DNA from: Verrucomicrobium sp.
GTDB taxonomy: Bacteria > Verrucomicrobiota > Verrucomicrobiia > Methylacidiphilales > UBA1321
Reading direction: 5' to 3'
Length of the DNA stretch: 64,000 nt
Assembly: GCA_017849585.1 (NCBI GenBank)
Contig: JAFIGT010000018.1
Coordinates: 1-64,000 of the forward strand
In this document: in pieces, positions 37,428 to 45,537 of the stretch
Numbering within the stretch: the stretch's first letter is position 1
Layout: every line of letters starts with the position of its first letter
Program-made: the position numbers and the translations under genes
The notes under the pieces: generated by a model
Databases searched by the model: none
What the model was told of the DNA's origin: nothing
The model's input: only the letters and a program-made list of their open reading frames with translations

Positions 37428-37943
37428 ATGACTACATTACAAAAGCCTCTCACCACCACGACGGCGGAAAAAATCAGCCGCTCATCTATAGAAAAGTTCC
37501 TGACCTTCCGCCTGGATACGGAATCCTATGGCATCGCCGTGCTGAAGGTCCGGGAGATCATCCGGCTTCAAACCATAACACTCGTCCCACAAATGCCCGA
37601 GTACGTCAAGGGTGTGATCAACCTGCGCGGCAAGGTCATTCCCGTCATCGACCTGCGGGTACGCTTCGAACTCCCTCCCCAGGAAGCCACCGAATCGACC
37701 TGCATTATCGTCGTGCAGGTGCGCCTGCGCAGTGGGGAGGAGCGACTCATCGGCCTCGTCGTGGATGCCGTCGAGGAAGTGCTCAATATCGCCGCCACCG
37801 ACATTGAAGAGACCCCCAACTTCGGCAGCCACCTCTCCGCCGACTACATCTTCGGCATGGCCAAGATCAAAGGCGGCGTCAAAACTCTGCTCGATATCGA
37901 TATCGTCATCAACGACACCGACATTGATCAGATCGTCTTATAG
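37428..37943 (+). CDS. cheW: Chemotaxis coupling protein CheW
   Basis: 171 residues. CheW-domain features: FLTFRLDTESYGIAVLKVREI, MPEYVKGVINLRGKVIPVIDLRVRF (the highly conserved hinge segment) and LIGLVVDAVEEVLNI. It links chemoreceptors to the CheA kinase at the membrane. A well-placed AAAGGG lies upstream. A chemoreceptor gene follows after 54 bp; no CheA is in the window, so the signalling kinase must be encoded elsewhere. Confidence 0.93.
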   Translation: MTTLQKPLTTTTAEKISRSSIEKFLTFRLDTESYGIAVLKVREIIRLQTITLVPQMPEYVKGVINLRGKVIPVIDLRVRFELPPQEATESTCIIVVQVRLRSGEERLIGLVVDAVEEVLNIAATDIEETPNFGSHLSADYIFGMAKIKGGVKTLLDIDIVINDTDIDQIVL

Positions 37944-37997
37944 AGATGGAACTCTATATTTAGAAAACATAATACAACCAACTATATAAAGGATTAT

Positions 37998-39732
37998 ATG
38001 AAAAATTGGACCATTGGAAAACGAATCATCGCCTGCTCAGCCTTTCTCTGCATTGTCATTGCCGCCATTGTCATCACCTCAATCATTTCCGTCATCAAGA
38101 TCAAGGGCATCAGCCAAACCATCACGGAGAATTCCATTCCCTGCCTGATCGGGGCGGGCAACCTGAATGCGCTGCAGGCGGAAACCATGATCCGTTGCTA
38201 TCGTTACCTGAACGCCACCACCCCCGACGAGCGTCGCGTGGTCAAGGAACAAATCGACGGGTTTGTCAAGGAAGCGAACGAGGTGATGAAAAAGTACGAG
38301 GATGGCATCTCCACGGAGGAGAACCGCCGCAACTTTGAAGCCTTTAAGGAAAAACGGGGCGTCAACGGCCAGCTACGCAACCAGTTCCTCGCGCTCGCCG
38401 ACACCAACAAGGAGGAGGCCCGCAAGTTGATCGACGGCGCTTTTTCAGATGCGTACAAGAACTACTCCGACGCCGGTTCCGCCATGCTTGACTACAACGA
38501 AAGAGTCGGCACCCATCGTGGTGATACCCTCGCGTCTCTCGTTGAGCAAATGATCACGCTGCTGGCCATTACCGGCACGCTCTGCGTCATCATCGGCGCC
38601 ACAGCCTCGTGGTTTGCCATCCGCAGCGTCAACAGCGCCCTCTCGCGCATTTCGGATATCCTCAACAGCAACGCCGAACAGGTTTCCTCGGCCGCCAGCC
38701 AGGTTTCCTCCTCCAGCCAGATGCTGGCCGAAGGCGCCAGCGAGCAAGCCGCTTCCATCGAGGAAACGTCCTCATCCATGGAAGAAATGTCGAGCATCGT
38801 CGAACTCAACGCCAACAACGCGCAATCCTCCAAGGAACTGGCCACCCAGCCCCGCCACACCACCACTACGAATGTGGAGCGCGTGCAGGAATTGAAGACC
38901 TCCGTCACGGAAGCCCAGGCCTCCTCCAAGCAACTCACCGAAGCGATGGAAGCGATCAAAGTATCCAGCGACTCGATTTCGAAGATCATCAAGACCATCG
39001 ACGAGATCGCCTTCCAGACGAACATCCTTGCGCTCAATGCCGCCGTCGAGGCCGCCCGCGCCGGGGAAGCCGGCATGGGCTTTGCCGTCGTCGCCGACGA
39101 AGTGCGCAGCCTCGCCAAGCGCAGCGCCGATGCCGCCAAGGAGACCGCCACGATCATCGAAGACTCCATCCGCAAAAGTGAAGCCGGTGTCCATGTGAAT
39201 GAAGAAGTCGTAAAGAAACTCCTCGATATTGATGCGAAGTCGCACCAGGTCGACATCGGACTGAAGGAGATCTTCGCCAGCGTGTCCAAGGTGGACGACG
39301 CCATGGGCCAGATCGCCACGGCCTCGAAAGAGCAAACCCAGGGCATAGGCCAGGTCAATACCGCCCTCACGCAAATGGACAAGGTCACCCAATCCAACGC
39401 CTCCAGCGCCGAGGAAACCGCCAGCGCCGCAGAAGAACTCAACGCGCAAGCGGAGGAAACTCAACGCGCAAGCGGAGGAACTCAAAAGCACCGTCAGCGA
39501 GTTACTCGCCCTGGTCGATGGCAGCAAGGCAACAACGCAGGCCATCAATCGCCTCACGCACCGCCCGACGGAAAAAACCAAAAACCATGTGCCGCTAATC
39601 TCCAAGGCACGCTCCACCACCAAACACGCCGCTCCCATCACCGCGACGACTCCGCACCGCGAAACGGAAGCCAAGCCGGTCGATGCGCTGCCGCTGGAGC
39701 GCAGCTTCGAAGACATCCCCGCCAAGAATTGA
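37998..39732 (+). pseudogene. Methyl-accepting chemotaxis protein with frameshift near the C-terminus
   Basis: The chemoreceptor has a first membrane helix (residues about 8-33), a periplasmic four-helix sensor region, a second helix near 190, and the kinase-control hairpin tip ([24 protein letters not shown] near 335). After [10 protein letters not shown] the frame becomes MCP-unlike and runs to a stop at 39788. Removing one A at 39457-39459 restores [24 protein letters not shown] and a stop at 39732 (577 residues). The extra A lies in a 21 bp tandem duplication (39435-39477). It may be a real frameshift or a sequencing error. A terminator-shaped hairpin follows 39732. Confidence 0.85.
39435..39477. 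repeat. Imperfect 21/22 bp tandem duplication in the chemoreceptor gene
   Basis: GAACTCAACGCGCAAGCGGAG (39435-39455) is followed by the same block with one extra A (39456-39477), then a third partial start GAACTCAA at 39478. The additional A in the second copy causes the frameshift. Slippage or unequal recombination between the repeats is a natural origin. Confidence 0.9.
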
Positions 39733-39753
39733 TTCTCCCCCACGCGCACCCCG

Positions 39754-39783
39754 ACACCGGTCCTTCCCCCGAGGGACCGGTGT
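39754..39783 (+). terminator. Terminator-like hairpin after the chemoreceptor
   Basis: ACACCGGTCC (39754-39763) pairs with GGACCGGTGT (39774-39783), a 10 bp perfect stem, extendable by a G-T pair, with a C-rich loop. No long T run follows. It lies 21 bp after the restored stop at 39732 and inside the frameshifted extension to 39788, which supports 39732 as the original end. Confidence 0.65.
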
Positions 39784-39823
39784 TCTGAGCACTCACTCCC
39801 CCCCCACAACCCTCTCCATCCCC

Positions 39824-40033
39824 ATGACCACCCAAACCACTTCTACAACAGCCCCCCTCACCCAAGCCACCCGGGAAAACAGCCAGCGCCCCGGCCAGCC
39901 GGCCCCCTCAACACCCCGTCCCTACGCCAACGTTCGCCCCGCTCCGAATCAGATAGCCTACCGCTGGAATGCCGAAGAACTCAGCGACAGCCCCCTGCGC
40001 AAATGCGTGGCCGTGCTGCCACTGCTCTTCTGA
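39824..40033 (+). CDS. Possible small protein, 69 residues
   Basis: A 69-codon frame in the 396 bp gap between the chemoreceptor and tonB. The N-terminal half is Thr/Pro-rich and low complexity; the end (YRWNAEELSDSPLRKCVAVLPLLF) looks more protein-like. No ribosome-binding site is evident upstream and no family is recognised. It could equally be chance. The rest of the gap holds the terminator hairpin and presumably the tonB promoter. Confidence 0.3.
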   Translation: MTTQTTSTTAPLTQATRENSQRPGQPAPSTPRPYANVRPAPNQIAYRWNAEELSDSPLRKCVAVLPLLF

Positions 40034-40128
40034 TGACGGCGGATTCCAGCTCCGTCGCCTCTCCCCTTCCAAAAATCAGCGAAGAGACACTACACAGCCG
40101 CCCTTTTCTTTGATACTGTCCGCAGACC

Positions 40129-41223
40129 ATGCGACAGAGCCGGTTGTCACTCTACATCTTCCTCTCGTTGCTGCTGCATGCCCTGATCCTGCTGACGATC
40201 GCCAGCGGTCTCATCAAATTTCCCACGGTGCAGGTCGAGCCCGACTCCGGCGAAACCACGTTGACCCTCCTGCAGGACGTCCCTCCCCCGCCTCCGCCGA
40301 TCACGCCCGCCCAGAGCAAACCACAAAGCCGGTTTGTCCCCACAATGGCGCACCAGGAAACGGATAAGCCCAATCCAAACGCCCTTCTCGAATCCGAACG
40401 CAACACCGCCCTGCGAACGGACGTGGCCAATCCGCGCGATCCGAACTCCCCCATGCCAGACATGCAGGGCGATAAACGCTCCAGCAGCTACGTCAACACC
40501 CCCGGAAGCGCCGGCCAGGGACAACAACCGCCCCAGCAAGCCTCCCAAGCACAGAAGCAGCAGCAGGCTCAGCCCCAGATGACACAGGCTCAACCGCCGC
40601 CCAAGCCCCCCACTCCGCAACAACCACAACCCCCACCTCAGGAACAACCCGCCCAAGCACAACCGCCGCCCCAACCGGCCAAGCCCCACCCCATCACGCC
40701 CCGCGTCGAGGAGGCGCAACCCCTCCTACCTCCCGAACAACAAAAGCCTTCGCCGCAAACCGCCCAACAGTCGCAGTCACCGCAACAACAACCCTCCCAA
40801 GCCTCGCCCCAGCAGGCCCCACGCCCGCCACCCGCCTCGTTTGCCATGACCCGGGGCGACTCCTCCGGCGGCGCAGGCATCAAAGGATTGCCCTCCCCCG
40901 AGGCACGCGACACCGAACTGGGTCGCTACAAACAGAAAATGTACCGGGCCGTCGGTTCACGCTGGTATCTGAAAGTGCAGAGCAGCATGAGTTTCCTGGC
41001 CATCGGAACGGTGCGGGTGAAGTTTTACGTGCGCGCCAATGGCGTACTGGAAAACGTCCGCATCTCGGAAGACTCCGGAGCGGGTAATAGCAGCACAGAA
41101 ATGCTGCGAACCATCTCCCTGCAATCCGTGGTGGAATCTGCCCCGTTTGAACCGTTCTCCGAAACGATGAAACAACAGCTCGGAGCCGGGTACGACGAAG
41201 AGTTCACTTTCAGCATCTATTAG
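40129..41223 (+). CDS. tonB: TonB family energy-transducing protein
   Basis: 364 residues. One N-terminal membrane helix (YIFLSLLLHALILLTIASG), a long Pro/Gln-rich periplasmic spacer (about 40-250) and a C-terminal TonB/TolA-like alpha/beta domain (YRAVGSRWYLKVQ, VRVKFYVRANGVLENVRI). TonB proteins transmit proton-motive force from ExbB-ExbD to outer-membrane receptors. The exbB and exbD genes follow directly, so the symbol rests on the set. TolA-like function is the alternative. Confidence 0.82.
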   Translation: MRQSRLSLYIFLSLLLHALILLTIASGLIKFPTVQVEPDSGETTLTLLQDVPPPPPPITPAQSKPQSRFVPTMAHQETDKPNPNALLESERNTALRTDVANPRDPNSPMPDMQGDKRSSSYVNTPGSAGQGQQPPQQASQAQKQQQAQPQMTQAQPPPKPPTPQQPQPPPQEQPAQAQPPPQPAKPHPITPRVEEAQPLLPPEQQKPSPQTAQQSQSPQQQPSQASPQQAPRPPPASFAMTRGDSSGGAGIKGLPSPEARDTELGRYKQKMYRAVGSRWYLKVQSSMSFLAIGTVRVKFYVRANGVLENVRISEDSGAGNSSTEMLRTISLQSVVESAPFEPFSETMKQQLGAGYDEEFTFSIY

Positions 41224-41292
41224 CCGCACCCCGTTCGAGCTGGTAGATTGAGTTTGCGCAACGGGGAAGAATGCCCCTAACCTCCAACGTTT

Positions 41293-41934
41293 ATGTTCGA
41301 AACCCTTAGCAAGTTCTTTATCACGGGCGGATTCTTCATGATCCCCCTGGGCGCCTGCTCCGTCGTCACGCTCGCCATCATCCTCGAGCGCGGACTGGCC
41401 CTGCGCCGCTCCCGCATCGTCAAGGACAGCCTCGCCCGCGCCATCGCGGACCTCGGCTACGGCGACAAGACCCTCCTCATTGAACAACTCTCCGCCGACC
41501 AGCAAACCGTTCTCGCCCGCCTCGTTCGCTCCTGCCTCCTCTACCTCCCCTGGACCAAGGCGGAGAACACCGAAGCGCTCCAGACCAAGGCCCGCGCCGA
41601 AGTCTCCCAAATGGAACGCGGCCTCGTCTTTCTGGAAATCGTGGTCGGCATCGGCCCCCTCCTCGGCCTGCTGGGAACCATCTCCGGCTTGATCACCATC
41701 TTCGCCCACGTCGCCGACAGCGGCGGCCTCGCCACCCAGGGCATGCTCATCGCCAAGGGTATCTCCGAAGCACTGCACACCACCGTGGCCGGCCTCGTGG
41801 TCGCCATCCCCGCCGCCGTGGCCCACAGCCTCTACGTCCGCCGCGTGGACGATTATTCCGTGGAATTGGAAACTCTCTGCATCGAACTGCTGGGCAAGCT
41901 CTATTCCGAGTCGGAAGAAACCGCCGCCAATTAG
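41293..41934 (+). CDS. exbB: ExbB/TolQ/MotA proton channel protein
   Basis: 213 residues. Three membrane helices in the MotA/TolQ/ExbB pattern: an N-terminal one (ITGGFFMIPLGACSVVTLAIILERG), then LEIVVGIGPLLGLLGTISGLITIF and GISEALHTTVAGLVVAIPAAVAHSLY, the last two being the conserved motifs lining the proton path. It forms the inner-membrane motor with ExbD that drives TonB. It lies 69 bp after tonB and 15 bp before exbD. Confidence 0.9.
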   Translation: MFETLSKFFITGGFFMIPLGACSVVTLAIILERGLALRRSRIVKDSLARAIADLGYGDKTLLIEQLSADQQTVLARLVRSCLLYLPWTKAENTEALQTKARAEVSQMERGLVFLEIVVGIGPLLGLLGTISGLITIFAHVADSGGLATQGMLIAKGISEALHTTVAGLVVAIPAAVAHSLYVRRVDDYSVELETLCIELLGKLYSESEETAAN

Positions 41935-41949
41935 CCTCTCCCCGCCCGC

Positions 41950-42375
41950 ATGCGCTTCCAGACCCATCGCAAACGCAAGGCTCCGACGATCAATATCATC
42001 TCGCTGGTGGATATTCTCTGCATCCTGCTCATCTTCTTTATCGTCACCACCGTTTTCAAAAAGGACGAACCCATCGTCCAGATCAAACTCCCCGAAACCA
42101 CCCAGGCCGAACCCGCCAAGGAAACACCCCCCACCATCATCTACGTCACGGCCGATGAGAAAATCTTCCTCGACAGCCAACCCGTTTCCCCCGACCAACT
42201 CGGCTCCATCCTCAAAACCAAGATCGAAGCCGGCGCCTTCAACAAGCTCGCCATGAAGGCCGACAAAAAAGCCCCCTTCGGCCTCATTGTCAAAGTGATG
42301 GACGCCGCCAAATTTGCCGGTATAAAAAACCTCCCCACTTTCACGGAAGACGCCAAACCCTCAGGAACGCCATGA
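41950..42375 (+). CDS. exbD: ExbD/TolR biopolymer transport protein
   Basis: 141 residues with one N-terminal helix (ISLVDILCILLIFFIVTTVF) that contains the conserved proton-accepting Asp (LVDILC), and a periplasmic domain. It is the partner of ExbB. Its stop overlaps the start of the peptide deformylase gene (ATGA at 42372), so the Ton motor genes and def are one transcript. Confidence 0.9.
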   Translation: MRFQTHRKRKAPTINIISLVDILCILLIFFIVTTVFKKDEPIVQIKLPETTQAEPAKETPPTIIYVTADEKIFLDSQPVSPDQLGSILKTKIEAGAFNKLAMKADKKAPFGLIVKVMDAAKFAGIKNLPTFTEDAKPSGTP

Positions 42376-42962
42376 TACTCGAAATCGTAATGTACGATCA
42401 TCCCGTCTTGCGCCAGAAAGGCACCAAGATCCGGGAAATCACCAAGGAACTCCGCAAACTTTCTGCCGACATGCTCGAAACCATGCGCGCCCACAATGGC
42501 GTCGGCCTCGCCGCGCAACAGATTGGCCAAGTCCTCCAATTTGCCGTCATCGACGTCACCGGCATCAAGGAACGCGAAAGCCGGATGTGGGTCGATGGCA
42601 AATCCGTCAACCCCGAAGACTACATGCCGATCCTCCTGATCAACCCCGTCATCTCGGGCACAAAAAGTAAAGTAACGGAGGGCGAAGGCTGCCTCAGCTT
42701 TCCCGGCGTCTACGCCGAGATCCCCCGCTCCCAACGCGTCAAGGTATCCACCCTGACCCTCGACGGGAAAACATTTGAATTCGAAGCAGGCGGCCTCTTA
42801 GGGCGTGCCGTTCAGCACGAATACGATCACCTACAGGGTAAACTCTTCATCGACCTGATGAACAGCGAAGCTCGCAAAGCCAATCGCGAAGCACTCGACC
42901 TACTGCGCCAAGGAATTACTCCACCAAGCGTCGACGAGAAGAAATCTCCTCCTCAGACCTGA
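42372..42962 (+). CDS. def: Peptide deformylase
   Basis: 196 residues with all three metal-site motifs: GVGLAAQQIG (near 40), EGCLSFPG (near 107, with the metal-binding Cys) and QHEYDHLQG (near 148, HExxH). It removes formyl groups from nascent peptides. It is translationally coupled to exbD, and its 3-prime end overlaps an opposite-strand small gene by 47 bp. A full set of catalytic residues suggests an active enzyme. Confidence 0.94.
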   Translation: MILEIVMYDHPVLRQKGTKIREITKELRKLSADMLETMRAHNGVGLAAQQIGQVLQFAVIDVTGIKERESRMWVDGKSVNPEDYMPILLINPVISGTKSKVTEGEGCLSFPGVYAEIPRSQRVKVSTLTLDGKTFEFEAGGLLGRAVQHEYDHLQGKLFIDLMNSEARKANREALDLLRQGITPPSVDEKKSPPQT

Positions 42963-43158
42963 CCCAGATACCGGGGATGTCCCGACGCGTCTGGATAAAA
43001 CGGTAATCCTCCTCGGTGATGGTGCCGCGCTGCCACAACTCCAGCGCCTGATCACACGCCTTTTTGATTTCCCCCTCGAACAACAAGTTCGTGAGATAAT
43101 TTCGCGCCTGATAACGGTCGGTCGTCTTCTTTTTCGGGATGCAAATTCTGGTCGCCAT
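42916..43158 (-). CDS. Small protein of unknown function, 80 residues
   Basis: 80 residues, basic N-terminus then an amphipathic helical middle (YLTNLLFEGEIKKACDQALELWQRGTITEEDY). A strong ribosome-binding site, GGAGG, precedes the ATG. The end overlaps the 3-prime end of the peptide deformylase gene by 47 bp on the opposite strand. No family was recognised. The EGEIKKA, EEDYRFIQTRR pattern would suit a small regulator or anti-toxin-like protein. Confidence 0.6.
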   Translation of the reverse strand: MATRICIPKKKTTDRYQARNYLTNLLFEGEIKKACDQALELWQRGTITEEDYRFIQTRRDIPGIWVRSEEEISSRRRLVE

Positions 43159-43449
43159 CTCACTCCTCCAGTTTAAGGGCTTTCGCGCGACAAGCCCCCA
43201 GATTTAGCTCCACAGTCCGTCTGCACATACTCTACACGTAGAAAGTTTCAATGACAATTTATTTCAATTGTTGGCCCATTTCTTCGTCTCAAGACTAACT
43301 GCATCGCACAATTCTACCCCAGTAACTCGATAAGGCAAGCGGTAATACCACCGTGATACGTTGTACTTCTCTCAATATTTTTTAAATAGAAATCTTGCAT
43401 ACTGTTTACTTTTTGACTTACTAGATATCTGAACGACCGTACTATCAGT
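43159..43449. other. A+T-rich intergenic region
   Basis: 291 bp between divergently transcribed small genes, richer in A+T than the neighbours. It should hold promoters for both. No convincing promoter, palindrome or gene was identified. Confidence 0.4.
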
Positions 43450-43827
43450 GTGAATACCATCAAGACAACACGTACAGACCAGCTCCGCGTCCGTCTCAGG
43501 AGAGAAGAACGCGAAGCATTGGAGAACGCCATTCAAAAACGCGGCAAGAACGAGACGATCTCGGATGTGATCCGGGAGGCCTTGGCTTGGTGCCTGCACC
43601 CTGACCTCAAGAAACAGCCTTGCTACTTATCCCAAGAGACTTATGCGAAAGTAAAAGCCTTGGCGATTGATCTGAACCGCGATGCGGATCAGGTTGTGGA
43701 AGACTGTATTCAGGGAATTTTCGATCTGGTGGACAAACCCGATCGCAAGCTCCCCTTGATCGTCATGGAAGTCCAGCTCCGACGGAAGTATGAGTCGGAA
43801 AAAATCAAAAAGCTGAAGAATCCGTAG
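43450..43827 (+). CDS. Ribbon-helix-helix-like DNA-binding protein
   Basis: 125 residues from a GTG start. The N-terminal strand and helices (DQLRVRLRREEREALENAI, ETISDVIREALAWCL) follow the ribbon-helix-helix pattern of CopG/Arc-type regulators. The C-terminal half (LSQETYAKVKALAIDLNRDADQVVEDCIQGI) resembles a second such unit. Toxin-antitoxin association is possible but no toxin gene is nearby. The upstream region is A+T-rich. Confidence 0.62.
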   Translation: MNTIKTTRTDQLRVRLRREEREALENAIQKRGKNETISDVIREALAWCLHPDLKKQPCYLSQETYAKVKALAIDLNRDADQVVEDCIQGIFDLVDKPDRKLPLIVMEVQLRRKYESEKIKKLKNP

Positions 43828-43875
43828 TATTGCAGATTAAATGCCGACCGGATCATCCCCCGGCGGTTCGAAGCC

Positions 43876-43892
43876 GAAGACACGAAGTCTTC
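43876..43892. terminator. Short hairpin after the ribbon-helix-helix gene
   Basis: GAAGAC (43876-43881) and GTCTTC (43887-43892) form a 6 bp stem with a 5-base loop, 49 bp downstream of the stop at 43827. No T run follows, so it is a weak terminator candidate. Confidence 0.25.
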
Positions 43893-43968
43893 TCTCGATG
43901 AAAACGCAAGGATGCGGCGCTCTTGGAATTTGTGTTGGACCGGAGCGCAGCGGTAGTCTGCCCACCCA

Positions 43969-44430
43969 TCATGTCCGGATAAAATCGGCCACCTTGGGAT
44001 TGCGGCGAAGATCCCTCAAGTCTTCGTCCGTGGGGCGGATCGGACGATCTCTGTCACAATTCACCAAACAGAGAAATCCCAAGTAATCGTTGCAATTCGC
44101 ACGAAATTGATGCCACGTCATTGACGGAACATAAACGAGGTCCATCGTGCCGATTGCACGAACCTCATCACCCACCAGCGCCTCACCCCGTCCGCGCAGG
44201 ATCATCACACTGTGGATATGATCGTGCTTCTCCAGGGTGGAGTGGCCTCCCTCCGAAATCTCAAAGTAACGCCATTGGCACCCGAGCTTGTCTCCTCCCT
44301 CGAATAACACCTGCCGCGTGATCTTGTGAAAGTGAGTCCCCTCCTCCTTATAGGCCAGCAAGGGAATCTCCTCCCAACGAAATGGCTCGGTCTGATGCGT
44401 GAAAACTTTTGTCGTGGCTTCGGTGCTCAT
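43969..44430 (-). CDS. Cupin domain protein
   Basis: 153 residues with the cupin beta-barrel landmarks: GHSTLEKHDHIHSVMILRGRG (metal-binding HxH then the Glu/Gly segment) and DLVYVPSMTWHQFRA (second motif with His). Small single-domain cupins bind metals and sugars or act as isomerases; no function is specific here. It is followed, 71 bp away, by the YebC gene on the same strand. Confidence 0.8.
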   Translation of the reverse strand: MSTEATTKVFTHQTEPFRWEEIPLLAYKEEGTHFHKITRQVLFEGGDKLGCQWRYFEISEGGHSTLEKHDHIHSVMILRGRGEALVGDEVRAIGTMDLVYVPSMTWHQFRANCNDYLGFLCLVNCDRDRPIRPTDEDLRDLRRNPKVADFIRT

Positions 44431-44501
44431 AAATCTCTCTCCAGCTCAGAATCTTCTCTTAGCCTATCTCACTCAAGATACATGCCACCGCCTCGCCAGA
44501 A

Positions 44502-45230
44502 CTACATCGCCGCCCACACGCGATGCACATCATCGTGATCGTCCAGCGCCTGCAGAAATTCACCGACCTCCATCTTTTGCTCGTCCGTCAGAGTCGGGAT
44601 GCTCTTTGGAATGAAGCCCATCTCAGCCGTCACCACCGTCCAACCATTCTGGGACAGCCATTGTGACACCGCGTGAATCGCCGTGCGATCGGCAATAAAC
44701 CGCGCACCGCACGCGCCCTCGGGAATGTCATCATTCTTCGCGTGGTCGAGCACCTCCACTTCATTCGCCCCCGCTTCAATCGCCGCCGCCTCGCGGTCCG
44801 CATTCACATCGGCGCAATACGCCTCAATCAAACCCACGTGGTCGAATAAAAACTTGTTACTGTTTGCCGCACCAAGCTGCCCCTTCTTGAACAACACGCG
44901 GATTTCCGGCGCGGTACGGTTATTGTTGTCAGTCAGGACTTCCACAATCACCGGCACCTTGTGCGGCGCATAACCTTCGAAATTGATGTGCTCCAGCACC
45001 ATCTTTTCGTCGCCGATGCCCGCGCCTTTTTTGATCGCCCGCTCAATGGCGTCGCGCGGCACACTCTCTTTTTTCGCCTTTTCAATCGCAGCATGAAGCC
45101 GCGCATTACCGGCGGGATCGGCGCCGCCATGCTTGGCAGCAACCATGATTTCCCTGACAAATTTACCTGTGGCCTTGGACTTCCGCATCGAAGTCACGGC
45201 CCGTTTCGAAAATAACCATTGGCGACCCAT
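44502..45230 (-). CDS. YebC/PmpR-type protein (YebC/YeeN family)
   Basis: 242 residues of the YebC/TACO1 family. Recognisable segments: GKFVREIMVAAKHGGADPAGNARLHAAIEKAKKESVPRDAIERAIKKG in the first domain and LEHINFEGYAPHKVPVIVEVLTDNNNRTAPEIR. The N-terminal MGRQW-type start resembles the YeeN subgroup. Members were described as transcription regulators and more recently as ribosome factors helping proline-rich synthesis. Cytoplasmic, no neighbours linked by function. Confidence 0.92.
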   Translation of the reverse strand: MGRQWLFSKRAVTSMRKSKATGKFVREIMVAAKHGGADPAGNARLHAAIEKAKKESVPRDAIERAIKKGAGIGDEKMVLEHINFEGYAPHKVPVIVEVLTDNNNRTAPEIRVLFKKGQLGAANSNKFLFDHVGLIEAYCADVNADREAAAIEAGANEVEVLDHAKNDDIPEGACGARFIADRTAIHAVSQWLSQNGWTVVTAEMGFIPKSIPTLTDEQKMEVGEFLQALDDHDDVHRVWAAM

Positions 45231-45537
45231 GCCTTACGCTAAAGCAAAAAGGCCCGCACAGGGAAGTCAAAAGGCGAATCCACCCTACCCACCGCAAAAT
45301 CTCGCACACATAGCTCACCTAGCAAACCTAACGCAAACGCTCCCACGCAATCTCTGCTATAAATGACCCCATGCCCCACCTCCGCCCCTCTCAAATTTCA
45401 AATCTCCAAGTGGAAATGAATCGACACCCACCGCGACACTCAACAGAGACGGTCGATTCTTGTAGCGCATTGTCGACGCTGATTTTTTTCACGAATACTT
45501 GAATTCCTCCCGCTTAACCCTTACCACTCGTTGCACC
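45231..45537. other. Divergent intergenic region with a dispersed repeat
   Basis: 307 bp between the YebC gene and the ROK kinase, which are divergent. It contains the 40 bp element described at 45302-45341 but no credible gene. The ROK start at 45538 follows a Pyr-rich stretch without a clear ribosome-binding site. Confidence 0.5.
45302..45341. repeat. Dispersed 40 bp repeat, copy 1
   Basis: This 40 bp block (TCGCACACATAGCTCACCTA at its start, ending ACGCAAACGCT) matches 56808-56847 at 33 of 40 positions, same strand. A looser likeness continues about 20 bp beyond. Both copies are intergenic and upstream of genes. Confidence 0.6.

Noticed and set aside
40500-40850. Repeated Pro/Gln codons in tonB considered as a tandem repeat or CRISPR-like array
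   Set aside because: It is the normal proline-rich spacer of TonB with irregular units; no direct repeats with spacers were found.
40957-42198. 413-codon minus-strand frame opposite tonB-exbB-exbD
   Set aside because: Overlaps three supported genes on the opposite strand and is Gly/Asp/Glu-rich without motif.
43841-44086. 81-codon plus-strand frame between the ribbon-helix-helix and cupin genes
   Set aside because: Half lies antisense to the cupin gene, and its sequence has no family pattern or ribosome-binding site.
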